This document shows, piece by piece, positions 1 to 10,972 of a stretch of DNA of 64,000 bases; the stretch's first letter is position 1; each line of letters begins with the position of its first letter. Below the pieces are notes generated by a model. The model worked only from the letters and a program-made list of their open reading frames with translations, was not told the DNA's origin and made no database searches. This DNA comes from Clitopilus passeckerianus (Eukaryota; Basidiomycota; Agaricomycetes; Agaricales; Entolomataceae), in assembly GCA_944990035.1 (NCBI GenBank), contig CALYLX010000144.1, positions 496,001 to 560,000 of the forward strand, in the 5' to 3' direction. A program made the position numbers and the translations under genes.

Positions 1-1602
1 TGTGTCGATTTGGGAACTTTCGTGCATCTAAGTATTCAAATGTAAACTCCCGACGAAGTTCGGGACGACTATGGAAGACTATGCATAGTTGTGAGAATAT
101 GAAAGAGCTCCCACGTAGGATAGTAAGGTTATCACGGACCTTTTCGAGTATTCAACAAACCCAGAATCCGGCAGACCAGCCAGTGCCGACCCTACACTTT
201 CAGCCTCTCAGTGAGAAGCAAGGTACGAAGTCATTTCAAAGGTCAAATGGATGCGTTCGTCCGTCTCTTAGCAGAATACTCAATCCTACACGATTCGCCA
301 CCCAAGTTACAGCGCCAATATTATCAGAAAGAACCTCATCAATTGGTTGAACCAAGGACCGAACTTGCACTGGCGGAACGGACTTGGAGTTTCGAAGGCT
401 GAGGTCCCGAGGATGGTCTGTGCGTTCGGCGGTATCCGATCACATGATCAAACGCGTCAATCTCGACTTGACGCGTTTCCGTCGACCCCATCTTTCTTCT
501 TCTCCTACCACCACCATCTCTCCGGCAGCGACCTTTCGGGTTCACTTCCTTGAACCCAATACCAGATATTCGAGCCAACGACAAGAGATAATGGCCTCGG
601 CATCTTAGGTGAGCGCCTTCAGCGCACTTTTGTAGTACCTGGCAGTTGCTGATCATGCCTTCGGCGTCGTTTGGCTAAGACTATATGCGCGGTATTCCGT
701 CCCATCATTTGGTATGGATACAATATTGGGATCATGGGCCTTCTTGAACTGCGTATGAAGGCTGCTCACGACCGCCCCGCAACATCTGGTAATAAGCCCC
801 ACCTTTTAGAGCGCATATAGCCACTTATCTGGCTTCCGCAGAGCTCCAACATCACTCTATCACACTACGAGGAGAGACACCAGGACCCCGCCAACCCCCT
901 AGCCATTGGGCATGACCCCGTCTCACGGCCCTTTGCATCTGGCCCCTCACGGGTAGGCACTCGCCCCTTCCAATCTTTCTCTTGTTTACTGGCTTGGCTT
1001 TTATTTGAGAATCGCATGCGTCTGTTTTGGGGAAGGGATTGGGAAGCTAAGTGTCAGGATGGCGGTATTGCGTTATACGAGTATTGTAAAGCTGTTCTAA
1101 TATAGTTAATCGAATATAAATATTTTCTTAATTCCGTTGGATGTGAGAAAGCCGGCTCAAGCCCGGCTCATTCAAGGCCTCGTTCCAGGCAAGTTTCCAT
1201 GCGAATACATAGTCGTAGAAATTCACATACTTGAGCGAAGTTTACTTAGTTGATCCAAACACACATATTTGGCACGAAGTATCCAGAGCGACTCGATAAT
1301 GGTTTTCAATGTATACTCTGCTAGTAAATATGGATGCTATGGAACCCATGTGGGCTATGTATGGACATGTATTCGTATGGAAACTTGTGGACGTTTTGGT
1401 GATGTCAGGATTCCTCCCTCCCCTTCTTCCCTCCCGAGCTTCGCCGCATTTGGAAGCTGACTCATCCTGCCGAACACTGCCGCTCTCTGCCGCTTCTTGT
1501 CCCAACACGTTCTAAAGGTTGCATATTTTTAAAGCTTGTAGCTTTCAAAGCCTCTCCGAGAAAACACACAGAACTTCTCTCTGAGCAAAGTTCTACTCCT
1601 TT
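1..1602. other. gene-poor left end
   Basis: I see no convincing gene here. Open frames are under 110 codons, overlap on both strands and carry no recognisable domain. Around 480-600 there is a CT-rich stretch followed by ATGGCCTCGGCATCTTAG and a donor-like GTGAGC. This looks like a promoter and first exon, but the frame closes after five codons, so it may be a relic of a lost gene. Confidence 0.5.
450..478. promoter_or_regulatory. inverted pair of ACGCGT boxes
   Basis: Two 11-bp arms (450-460 and 468-478) are perfect reverse complements around a 7-bp spacer, and each contains ACGCGT. In fungi ACGCGT is the MluI cell-cycle box bound by MBF/Mbp1-type factors at G1/S promoters. No intact gene follows within 1 kb, so either the target was lost or the site is fortuitous. 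Confidence 0.35.
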
Positions 1603-1868
1603 TTACAGCCAATTACGAAACGATAGACCGCTTTTTGGCCGAACGACGCTGAGGGGCCGTGTTTAGACTTGAGACTGAACAAACAATAACGGGAGCAAAT
1701 GGAGCAGGTTCGGGATAAATAATTTCTTAAGAAGGGCAGCGAGAAGACCGACGGCCCCACAGAGGGCTGCTGATTGGCTGGTTTTGTTTGTGTCGGTCCC
1801 AACAGTAAACACGGTGGCTGAAGGCTGCAAAGTCGAAAACCGGTCTATCGATTCGTAATTGGCTGTAA
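1603..1868. mobile_element. fold-back MITE-like element
   Basis: The ends 1603-1629 and 1842-1868 are inverted repeats matching at 26 of 27 positions. Weaker complementarity continues inward for about 40 bp more on each side, so most of the 266 bp could fold as a hairpin. The outer boundary reads TA-CAGCC at the left and GGCTG-TA at the right, compatible with a TA target duplication as in Tc1/mariner-derived MITEs. There is no internal coding capacity. The family is unknown to me. Confidence 0.6.
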
Positions 1869-2356
1869 GAAAGAAATTCCAATCCGGCAAGGTTCTCTCA
1901 GGACTCGAGCGAGCCGCCTCAGGACTATCAAATCGTTTCCGCAACTCGCTAAGGAAGTCTGCATCATTTCAGTTCCATCACTCACTATCTCCTCACGGTG
2001 CATATCCATAATAGTCGCCATGCATTGGAACACTTACCCCTTCGCAAACTTACTCTGATGCACCTTTACGCGACCATGTGACCGGATCCATTACCCCAGC
2101 TACACGAGTTCATACAGAAATCTGCACTCCCATTGGTTAATCACCAACCTCGCAAAGCAAGAAATAAGCACGACTAGTTTTTCCCCTGGACTTGAACCAT
2201 CGACATAAAATGGAGTCCTGTGATCCCTCAAAATCATCGACATCTCCCCCTAAAACGGAGCCTTGCCCTCTGTGACAACCGCACTTCGGCTGCTGCTGAG
2301 CTACTCCTCAATCCACTCTCATCACGGTGTACAAAGGACGCAAGCTTGAACCCCCA
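1869..2356. other. intergenic, upstream of array copy A
   Basis: No gene is recognised. The end of this stretch corresponds to the leader of the array genes. The codon aligned with the start ATG of the other copies is GTG at 2327 here, so copy A probably starts at the next in-frame ATG (2357). Confidence 0.4.
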
Positions 2357-3233
2357 ATGGACTTCGACTGGAAGGACAGCTCCAGGGAAATACCTCTCGG
2401 GTCGACTTCGCTCAAACAATCTGGCAGTGACTCTCCTGCCAGTGCATCCACGCCAGGTATGTGGGAAACAAACGACTGGAACGCTGCCTCATTTGACATG
2501 GCAGCTCCAGTGGTTCCTACGCTCGGAGCGGATCGACCCGTGCCGTTCAGTAGTGCCCTCAGCCACCCCTCTCGGCTACAAAGGACGAACGCTTCCCCCT
2601 TTGCACCTACCGAACCAACAAAACCTTCGACTTCGTGGCGGGCCTTTACACCGTTATCGATTCCCACCATAGAAGTATACCACATTCCGGATGTTGGTAT
2701 GGATGAAGTGGGCATGCCTGAACCCGATGGAAAGGCGAGGCCTGACGGACGACGGAGGGTTTTATCGAGGCGGAGGGTACGTTCGATAACCCCAGAAAGT
2801 TTGAGCGATGAGTCGGAGGATGAATCAAGCGACAACGATCATCGATACAAGAGACGCTTAAGGTCACGCGCCGTCCATCGAGTTGGCGATCGCCGCCGTA
2901 GTAGGAGTCCATTACCTCTCAGTGAAGGTAAGGCGTCCATTTATTCAGAGACCAGGCGGGTTATTGACGCGAATTTCTACACTTTTTGAAGTTCAGGCAC
3001 AGCTCATGAGATCGAGACTCAGCGCTGGTGGAAATATCAATTTATATGTTGGAAACATTCCGGCCACACCTCCCACCGAGCCAGCTGATGGCCCACGTCG
3101 GCCCCCTTTGACAACGCCAGCCTTCTGGTGCTTAGCACTTCTTGTCGTAGCATGGCATCTCAACCCTTTGCACTACTTCAAGTCGGAAACAGCCGTTTCG
3201 TCACCTCGAGAGACGTTCTGTCCAGTTCCTTGA
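2357..3233 (+). CDS. array copy A: disordered Ser/Arg-rich protein with one C-terminal TM segment
   Basis: This is the first of six tandem paralogues. It begins with MDFDW, followed by a Pro/Ser-rich disordered part, a basic stretch (SRRRVRS), an acidic Ser/Glu/Asp block (SDESEDESSDND), and Arg/Ser dipeptides near SRSPLPL. An intron runs from about 2929 to 2990 (GTAAGG to TTGAAG). The last exon carries SAGGNINLYVGN, then PPLTTPAFWCLALLVVAWHL as the single membrane helix, then a short tail ending CPVP. A 48-nt stretch at about 2458-2505 has GT/AG ends but is also in frame, so splicing there is uncertain. The usual start is mutated from ATG to GTG. The N-terminal layout (MDFE-like start, Trp/Pro patches, basic then acidic blocks before a TM) vaguely recalls Brr6/Brl1 nuclear-envelope proteins, but the Cys-rich luminal domain is absent. 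Function unknown. Confidence 0.6.
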
Positions 3234-3409
3234 TCATCTCGATGATCGTTATTGGATTCTGCAGGCCTTCAAAAGATGAAAGTCAGAAAGTCAGTCGTTG
3301 AATTCCCTCTCTCCCGCTAGATACTTATACATGCGCAGTCTAAACTGTTCAGCTCCCCCACTCCCTTACTCAAAGAGAGTACCCTCGGTCCTATGGACGT
3401 CTTTTCTTT

Positions 3410-3895
3410 TGGCTCTTATGATTCGACATGCAGAACTCACAAGGAATGGCTTGGCGTTTCGTGTCAACGCCTGATTCGATCTCGATAGCCTGCACGTCCC
3501 TCTGGACGATGGTTGGTGGCAAGATGGAAAGGCAAGCAATCTGGAAGTGTACTGGTCTTAATTAGAAGACATTGCTAAACTTTCGGCATATAAGATCTGT
3601 CTGATCCAAGATTTATGCATTCACTTTTGGAGGTTACTCACCTCCCTATACAGTACCCACTCTTAATTATCGTTATTTGTTAGACATTTATATTTTACAA
3701 CATGAATGGGATCAATACTGTAACCTTCAATAGCGAAGTGAGAGCAGTTCTAGGGATGAAATAGCCGACACGCGGAAGCTAATCCCAATTCCCTGACCAG
3801 AACTTGCATCATCAAACCGAATCTACTGTATCGTAGAGCTCATGGTACCATTCATCTTCTCTCTTTTCCCTCGCAAGAAGCTGGACTCCTTAACA
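3410..3895 (+). repeat. displaced copy of MFS-gene 5' flank
   Basis: This stretch resembles the intergenic region and leader before MFS genes 1 and 2 (about 12020-12500 and 14540-15050). Shared runs include one near GGCAAGCAATC, the block ending in a poly-AT run and ACATGAAT, and CCAGAACTT(G/C)CATCATCAA near 3800. It is joined directly to the 3' half of array copy B rather than to a transporter gene. It is therefore a recombination product, not a functional promoter of an MFS gene. Confidence 0.6.
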
Positions 3896-3904
3896 TTCCT
3901 GAAT

Positions 3905-4487
3905 CATGGGAACCTTCGTTATGTAACCATGATGTCACACGCCGGCAGGGATGAAGTCGGTTGACCCCAAACGAACGAATACCTAGATGGCCTACCCAGC
4001 ACTTCTTCGAGGAGGCACAGGGCGCGTCCTACAGTTGAGACATCTGACCGAAGAGTTGGAGGGGGAATCAAGCGACGACGACCACAACCAGAGGCGCAGG
4101 AGGTCACGTTCTGCCAGTCAAGACGGCGACCGCCCCCGTAGTAAGAGCCTCTTGCATCTTGATGCAGCCTCAGGTGCGATATCATTCGACTGAAACTTAA
4201 AGATAGAGCAGGTTGATGATAATATTTCTACATGTTGGGCAGCTCACGCACAGCTCAACAGGGTAACGTTTCGCGCAAGAGGGAACATCATCCTTGTTGT
4301 CGGAAACCATCCGATGCCTCCTCTTGCTGAGCAAGATAACACCAGCTCTCGTCGACCTCCTTTAACGGCGGCAGCCCACTAGTGCTTTGTACTCCTCGTC
4401 GGTATATGGCAATTCTGCCCTTTGGACTACTTCCAATCAAGAGCCCCGATCTCGTCACTTGTGGAGGCGTTCTGTAAAGATCCTTGA
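3905..4487 (+). pseudogene. array copy B: broken paralogue
   Basis: This copy starts abruptly in the middle of the family sequence: GGGAACCTTCGTTA matches the WEPSL codons of copy C. It then has an in-frame TGA soon after, a frame change before the acidic block (SDDDHNQ), and a conserved-looking Arg/Ser region. In the membrane exon the codon that is TGG in the other copies is TAG (about 4381). The family's terminal TGA is still present at 4485-4487. The 5' half is replaced by MFS leader sequence. With several independent lesions it is a pseudogene. Confidence 0.75.
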
Positions 4488-5551
4488 CCCATCTCGACAG
4501 GATTTTGCTGGATTGTTCCCGCTACAGAGGACGAACATCAGAACGTTAGCTCTTCTATTCTCTTTACTGTGTAGTTTACTTAATCGTGTTCAGCGTAGAT
4601 CGGCTACCGGAGAATGCACGAATAAGCTATCAGGACCACAGAATATGCCTTGCCTCGTCGTGCTGCTTCTCAACCTACCATATCGTTCAGCCGATGCTCG
4701 GAATCTCGATAAAATCTCGAAAATCCGCAGGGAAGTGAGCGAGGCTTTGGATGGCAGGAACAAGACCCACCTATGGGGCATCACCAGGATGTTGGCCTAA
4801 GAACGAGGATATATACCCTATTTGCTAACGACAGATGTTGAAGGATCTCAACTTGTTCAAGTTGGCGCGAAGAGACAACCTTTTGGCGAGCATTCAAAGT
4901 GTACTTATTTATATCCCAGTATTCCTGGGCTCGATCATATTATTGCTTTCTACGCTGTCCATACGTTTCGAGTACTCTTCGGTTCATGGCGGAATTGGAT
5001 TAGCGGTAATGGAATTGCTGGCACACCGTAGCTCAATGTTCAACCCAGTGACCAGTCCCTTGACCAGAACATCCATCATCCAACCGACTCTACCAAAAAG
5101 CTCATGGCGCCTTTCTACTAGAAAGTTGGACTGTGACAGCCATGAATGCGAATGCTGTTCCATACCGGTCGGGGAAGAGAAGAGACGGCCAAATGATGCT
5201 GCAGAAAAGTACGCCATAATTGATACCCCTTGAGCAGACGTTTGCTAACTGGCTCGGGTTACAGCAACCTGCGCTCAATGATCCCAGACCACTTAGGGCG
5301 TGTGAACGAGGAGACACGTTGGGGGACTCCCTAGGCAGCGGTCATAGAAGTGTCGTGAGAGAACCAGGTCTCCAAGGAATTGCTCGTGCTAACATGTGGA
5401 TTGTACAGATGTCGAACTCTCCGAATCTCAGATCAGATCTTCTTCCTAGAAGCCACCCCTACGGTGCGGTGAATTTCCGAACTCGTTAAAAACCCTTTGT
5501 TCTGCCATTCGGGCTTCACTTTCTCCTTCGTTACCCAATCTACTATTCGAC
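4488..5551. other. intergenic with a second MFS-leader relic
   Basis: There is no convincing gene. The segment from about 4970 to 5125 (a run near TGACCAGAACATCCATCATC and CTCATGGCGCCTTT) matches the leader of the MFS genes near 14850-14980, again without a transporter following. A hydrophobic open stretch at 4835-5000 is overlapped by this repeat and probably does not encode a protein. Confidence 0.45.
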
Positions 5552-6431
5552 ATGCACAGCCGGCGGAGCCGTGAATCTCTGATGGACTCGGAATCCAACA
5601 AGGGCCTCGGCGACAGATTGCTTTGGGAGACGTCATTTGAAGAATCAGACTCTTCCGCGCCTCCGACAGGTATGAGGGAAGTAAAAAACTGGGAAGTTGC
5701 CTCGGCTGACATACTATGTTTCCATGAGGTCTTAATACGACCTTTGGCGCAGGTCGACAGGTTCCATTTATCTTCAACTCATCTCTTGAGCAGAAGATGC
5801 CGACCTCTTCTCTTTGGGCACCTCCCAGTCCGCCATGGGAACCTTCGTTAACTCCTGTCAATTACGTCCTGTTCTCAGATGCTAGTACAGGTGATATCGG
5901 CCGGCCTGAGGCGAATCTCAAGGGAGGATCTAGCGGACTACCGAGGATCCTGTCGAGGCGCAAAACGCGTGCTCGGAGGGTTGCAAGAGATCTAAGCGAT
6001 GGATCGGGGGAAGAGCCAAGCGACGACGATACCCAGCACCGGCGGCGCTTTAGGCCTCGTTCTTCCCATAAAGAAAGGGGCCGCGGCCGTAGCAAGAGTC
6101 CGCGACACCTTGATGAGGCCTTAGGTAGGATAACGTGCTTCTCCAAGCCTCTGACACTTGCTCACGAGAAATTTCGATACGCTCTAAAGTTCAAGCCCAG
6201 CTCGTGAGATCGACTCTCAGCGCTGGCGGAAATATCAACGTCTACGTTGGAAACCTTCCAGCGACCTCTCCTGCTAAGCCAGAAAATGGCTTACGCCGGC
6301 CCCCTTTGACGACGCCTGCGTTCTGGTGCTTGGCCATTTTTGTCGTCGCGTGGCGATTAAGCTCTTCGAGCTACTTCAAGTCAAGAACACCCGACTCGTC
6401 GCCCGGAGAGATGTTCTGTCCAGCTCTTTGA
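5552..6431 (+). CDS. array copy C: disordered Ser/Arg-rich single-TM protein
   Basis: Exon 1 (5552-5669) encodes MHSRRSRESLMDSES and LLWETSFEESDSS. An intron (GTATGAGG to CATGAG, about 5670-5731) joins in frame to GLNTTFGAGRQVPFIF. The middle exon has WAPPSPPWEPS, a basic stretch, the acidic SGEEPSDDD block and Arg/Gly/Ser repeats. A second intron (GTAGGATAACG to CTAAAG, about 6124-6191) leads to the last exon with SAGGNINVYVGN, the TM segment (TTPAFWCLAIFVVAWRL) and the tail. The stop at 6429-6431 is at the same place as in every other copy, which supports it as the real C-terminus. The exon layout matches copy F. The role is unknown; a nuclear-envelope or ER tail-anchored position is only an inference from the topology. 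Confidence 0.65.
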
Positions 6432-6499
6432 TTTATTCCGTACGTTAGAAGTCAGTTCTTCAATTCCCTCCTTGACGATGGATATTAATACACGCCCAG

Positions 6500-6800
6500 T
6501 GTAGATTGTCCGATTGGCTCGCTAATACTCAAATCAAATACGACCAATGCTATAGAATGCATCACCAATGCTTTGGAGACCGCAAATCCAAGACGGATCT
6601 GTTGGGTGAGGAACTGGCGGATGAAGGATTGACGAAGCTCGAAACTCTATGGATCGGGAACCTGTTACGACTGCCCTCGCCGATACCCTCAAGGAAGGCA
6701 CAGACACGGCGGTCTCGACCGGCAGGCAGATTTGGACGGCATGTCAGAATATGTGGACCCTTCCACGCCGCCTTTATTCGAAGCCGGGCAGAGAGTTTGG
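6500..6800 (+). repeat. conserved block downstream of copy C (pairs with 8280-8580)
   Basis: After an intron-like GTACGT...CCCAG segment ending near 6500, this stretch is clearly related to 8280-8580 downstream of copy D. Both contain ATACTCAAA, GCTATAGAA and CAATGCTTTGGAGACCGC, and later AAGCTCGA and TCAAGGAAGG/TCCAGGAAGG. A faint version follows copy A (about 3340). The reading frame is continuous with the upstream exon only if the conserved stop is ignored. It could be a lost coding exon or conserved 3' UTR. Confidence 0.5.
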
Positions 6801-7309
6801 TTTGGAACGAGAGGAGCATGGCTTTAATTGTGAAGGAGGTCGAGGTGGTAGAGACGGAGGCAATCGAAGATGAGCCTGCTTAGGGTACTCCATGTTACGG
6901 TTGGGACAGTGCAAACCGGAAACCTGCCTACGAGGTGAAGGGTTTGGTAGATACCATGCATGAAATGCACCGAAAGTGGTTGGACCGCCTTACTTAAGTA
7001 GATTGATCGGCCCTGAGGCCCGAGGTCTCCTTCCCTCAGTCCCTGCCTGTCAAAATCCGATTTTAATGGGACCGACGGTTTGCTGTCGGGGATATGTCAC
7101 GTGTGCGTTTATGTGCCTCTCGAGGGAACTGCCAAAGAACCGCCTCAGGCTTCATATACGGTAACAACTTCGCCATTCGAGATGCCATCCAGTGTTTTCT
7201 ATGAAATAAGCTCATGCACTGCTCGAGAACCACCATAACCGCTGATTCTATTCACCACCTACTACTCAACTACTCAAATAACCTGTAATCAAGGAGTATT
7301 CTGATCGAC
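6801..7309. other. intergenic before copy D
   Basis: No gene is recognised. The last about 120 bp (TTCACCACCT... TGATCGAC) closely resemble the sequence before copy E (9420-9479), so the array genes share their proximal promoter and leader. Confidence 0.4.
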
Positions 7310-8174
7310 ATGTACAAGCGCCAGAGCCATGAATCTCCCATGGACTTTGAATACGACCACCACCCCAGGAAGAAACCGCTATGGGAGATACAGTCTAAGG
7401 TCTCAGACTCTTCTGGATCTGAAATAGGTATGAGGGAAGTAAACAACCAAGGATTCCTCGATTAACATGGCATCCTCAGCAGGTCTTAACACAGCCTTGG
7501 ATGCGGATCGACAGATTCTATTCAGCGTTAACCAGCCTCTTGGGCAGGAGATGCCGAGTTCTTCTCTTTGTCTCCCTTCGGGATGGCCATGTGAACTTTC
7601 GTCAACTCCAGTTCGTGACGTTCCAACGTCAGATGCTGGCACGGAGGAAGTTGACGTGCCTAAAACCAATGGAAAGACAAGACCTGATGGGCAACGAAGG
7701 ATTTCGTCAAGGCGGAGGGTGCATTCGAGAATGCCAGAAGGTCTGAGCGACGAGTCGGAGGAGGAATCAAGCAACGACCACAGTCGGTACAAGAGACGCT
7801 TGAGGCCACGCTCTGCCCGCCACCACGGCCGTAGTAGGAGTCCCTTACATCTTGACGAAGCTACATGTAGGATAATGTGCTACTCAAAGGCTACGAAGGC
7901 TGCTAACGAGATTACTACGCGTTCTGAAGTCCAAGCACAGCTCGCGAGGTCGTCCTTTCGTGCCGGAGGAAATATCATCTTTCTTGTCGGAAACCACCCG
8001 GCTCCTCCTGCTGCTGAACGAGATAACGCCAGCTCACGCCGACTTCCGTTGACGGCGCCGGCCTTCTGGTGCTTGGCTCTTCTCGTGGTGGCATGGCAAT
8101 TCAGCCCTTTGGATTACTTGAACTCGAGAACTCCCGTTTCGTCGCCTGGAGAGGTCTCCTGTCCATGGCCTTAA
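7310..8174 (+). CDS. array copy D: disordered Ser/Arg-rich single-TM protein
   Basis: The start ATG at 7310 follows TGATCGAC, the same leader as copy E. The protein begins MYKRQSHESPMDFEYD and KKPLWEI. An intron (about 7430-7479, GTATGAGG to CCTCAG) joins to AGLNTALDADRQILF. Basic SRRRVHSR, acidic SDESEEESSND and the SRSPLHL motif follow. The second-intron position (TGTAGGATAATG ... TTCTGAAG) is open in frame, so it may be retained or spliced. The final exon has RAGGNIIFLVGN and the TM helix (TAPAFWCLALLVVAWQF), ending CPWP with TAA at 8172-8174. It is the only copy with TAA rather than TGA at the conserved stop, so the stop position is kept while its codon has changed. Confidence 0.65.
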
Positions 8175-8279
8175 GTTATATCGACGATCTTTGTTGGGTT
8201 GTGAAGTTGTACATGGGAATGAACTTTAAGTCAGTATTTCGTTTCCCGCTTTTACAACGGACACTCACACATAGCCTGT

Positions 8280-8580
8280 GTAGATTGCCAGACTGGCCCA
8301 CTCATACTCAAAGCAAATGCTATCTACGCTATAGAAAGCACCTCCAATGCTTTGGAGACCGCTGAAGCCTGTGCCGGATGAGGAGCTGCGGGGTGGAGGG
8401 TTGACGAAGCTCGAGATGCAGAGGATCGGAAAGAGGATAACGGCTTGCCCCCATTCTACGAACGCCCACACCAATACTCTCCAGGAAGGGGCAGATGCGG
8501 AAGTCGCGCCCAGAAAGCAGCGCCATTGGCACCATGTCGGAATCTGCGGATGCTTCCACAGCCACTTTATTCATGGTCGA
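8280..8580 (+). repeat. conserved block downstream of copy D (pairs with 6500-6800)
   Basis: This is the duplicate of the block behind copy C. It indicates that the duplicated unit includes several hundred bases 3' of the stop codon. Coding-looking stretches occur in different frames with indels between the two copies, which fits a decayed exon better than an active one. Confidence 0.5.
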
Positions 8581-9479
8581 GCTGGATTATCGGGAGGCAG
8601 GAGGGTCATAGCTTTGACCGTGGACCCCTGCTCTGCTATCGTCTGCTCATGCTTGTATCATGAAAATACGGATACCATCCACTTCAATATAAAGTACGTG
8701 TGTTTAAGTTGACCATACTGGCGGCATATGTCAGAATCTGCGATCCTGCCTATGAGGTGAACCGGTTGGTGGATTTGTGGGCCTGGATATAGAGAAGGTG
8801 ATTGACCTCCCCATGGAAAGCCTGGTGAGGATTGGACGCGTTAAGGGATTGTCATGATTTCTGGGCTCGTCGCTGCACATTCAGATTCGTGGAACCCCTG
8901 CTCTACCTCGAGCTTGTAAAGTAAAAATATGAGTATCATTGAAATCACCAGTTTTTTAACGTTTATTTAGTATGCGTGAAAATAGCAGAAGTGGTTAGAC
9001 GGCTTTGTGTAACCCTATCCTCTCAGGTACTTTCAAATCGTCTCAGCAATAATGGTTATCGTGACGCATTCGTTGTTATAGCCTTTTTCGGTGACTTATC
9101 GCAGATCATGCATTGCCTGGAATTTCCCGCTACCTTTTAAGGCATCAGGGTCTATGCTACGGCAAGCTCGAGTTGTCTATGGATGGAAAGCGTGTCCGAC
9201 CCTTGAGGAAACGAACTATTGACATTGACAATTATTTGTGTAAAACGAGCGACCAAACAACCTCGTAAGCGACCCTGAAAGTGGACCTGAAATTGAACCC
9301 ATTGCCTATGCAAGAAATTCCGCAATAACCTTTATAACCAGCAACGCCCCGCCAGCCTAGATGTTGTACAACGTTTTCTATGTTACCAGCTCCTCGTCTG
9401 TCCGACACTATAGCCTGCGACTATATTCACCATCTGCCACCCAACTAGGGTTACTAGGACTCGGATTACTCTGATCGAC
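8581..9479. other. intergenic before copy E
   Basis: No gene, RNA gene or clear repeat is recognised, apart from the about 100-bp leader immediately before 9480 that is shared with copy D. Confidence 0.4.
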
Positions 9480-10296
9480 ATGCCAGTACACAAGCGCCAG
9501 AGCTATGAACCCCTCGGGGACTCTGACTGCGATGAACGCCAGGGAGAGAAACCGCTATGGGCGGCACCTTCTAAGGACTTAGACTCTCCTGAGCCCTCAA
9601 CAGGTATGAAGGAAGTAAACGACTAGAACGATCCCTCGACTGACATGACGCCTGTAGATCTTGACACAACCATCGGCGCAAATCGAAAGTTTCCCTTAAT
9701 CTTCGACCCGCCGCTCGAACAGAAGATACCGAGCTCGATTCTTCGATCCCCTCCGAATTGTTCCTGGAAATATTCGTCAGCTCTACTCAATGACGGCCAA
9801 ATTTCAAGTGCTGGAATGGATGAAACCGGCTGGTCTGAAACCAACGAACAGAGAGCCGGGCCGGATGATCACCCAAACACTTATTCGAGGTGCAGGGCGT
9901 GTCCCAGGAATGCAAAACGCCCGAACGAAGAGTCGGAGGAGGAAACGAACCTCGACGATAACGGGAGACCGTCCAGACCACGTTCTGCGTGTCGGGACTG
10001 CGATTGTCACCGTACCAGGAGCTCCCCACATCTCAAGGAAGCCCCAGGTGCGATATTACTTGGAACAAAACGGAGTAGGCTACTTACGAGGACGTCATGC
10101 AGGTCAAGCACAGCTCTTGAGATCGACCTTTAGCGCGGGAGGAGATATTATCTTTCTTGTTGGAAACCATCCGACAACTCTTTCTGTACCGGATAACGGC
10201 TCCCGCCAACCCCCTTTGACGACGCCGGCCTTCTGGTGTTTAGCGTTCATCGTCGTGGCATGGCAAATCACGTCGTCAACTTATTTCAGCTCATGA
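9480..10296 (+). CDS. array copy E: disordered Ser/Arg-rich single-TM protein
   Basis: The start is ATGCCAGTACAC (9480) after TGATCGAC. The N-terminus reads MPVHKRQSYEPLGD and KPLWAAPSKDLDS. An intron at about 9603-9650 leads to the exon with TTIGANRKFPLIF. The basic/acidic middle is more diverged than in C and F (NEESEEETNLDDN), and the region has gained several Cys residues. An intron (about 10049-10101, GTGCGATA to ATGCAG) joins to QAQLLRSTFSAGGDIIFLVG and the TM helix (TTPAFWCLAFIVVAWQI). The tail is the shortest of the family, ending YFSS with TGA at 10294-10296, upstream of the usual stop, whose counterpart is visible about 45 bp later. Confidence 0.55.
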
Positions 10297-10609
10297 AGAA
10301 CGCCATTCTCTTCAATGGTGAGACGTTCAGTCCTACTCCTTGACACATTCTAATTCTGACAGCACAGGCGCCACCAAAGAAGAACGTTCGAGATAGTATT
10401 TACTCGTTTATCTGGCATCGTCAGGGCAGAGGGCTATGAAAGAGTATGTATACTGCTCTGGCGACAAGACTTTAAGGACCGTGACCTTTCCGAGCTGGCA
10501 GGAAGGAATTCCCTTTGGAATTTGAGCTTTCAAACGTAACTACTTACTTTTTAACGGTACCCTTGCGCATGATCAAATTATTGCTACCCATGTAGTTCAG
10601 TTTTCAGAA

Positions 10610-10700
10610 TGCTACTGAGCTCATGGCGAAATCGGAGGAGGAGCGATTGGGTTGCCGACACACTGAAGCCAATCCCGGTCCCCGGAGGAGAACTGGTAGC
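10610..10700 (+). repeat. third displaced MFS-leader fragment
   Basis: GTTGCCGACACACTGAAGCC and the surrounding sequence match the MFS1 leader (GTTGCCGACACGCGGGACC near 12354) and the 3740-3800 copy. No transporter follows, and array copy F begins 270 bp later. This marks another unit boundary in the mixed array. Confidence 0.45.
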
Positions 10701-10972
10701 CAGTGTGTACGCTGAGCTGAATGAGAACATTGCGGAAGGATACCAATCAGACATACTAAATGACCCAGGTTACAGCGAATTCGGCGAGGAGTGTACTCGT
10801 TTCTCGCATGTGGTGGTGCAACTTCACTGAAGGGAGATATGGGCAAATCCAAGGCCATCTCCGTTGACGAATTGGGAACTGGCGTTGATTTCATGACTAC
10901 TTATTTGTACCCCATACTTTCTATTGACGCGTCAGGTTCAATCGGCGCTGAATAGACGGGTTTCTGGTCGAC

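Noticed and set aside
4835..5233. 132-codon frame with a hydrophobic stretch
   Set aside because: Half of it is the displaced MFS leader, and no other leader copy keeps the frame.
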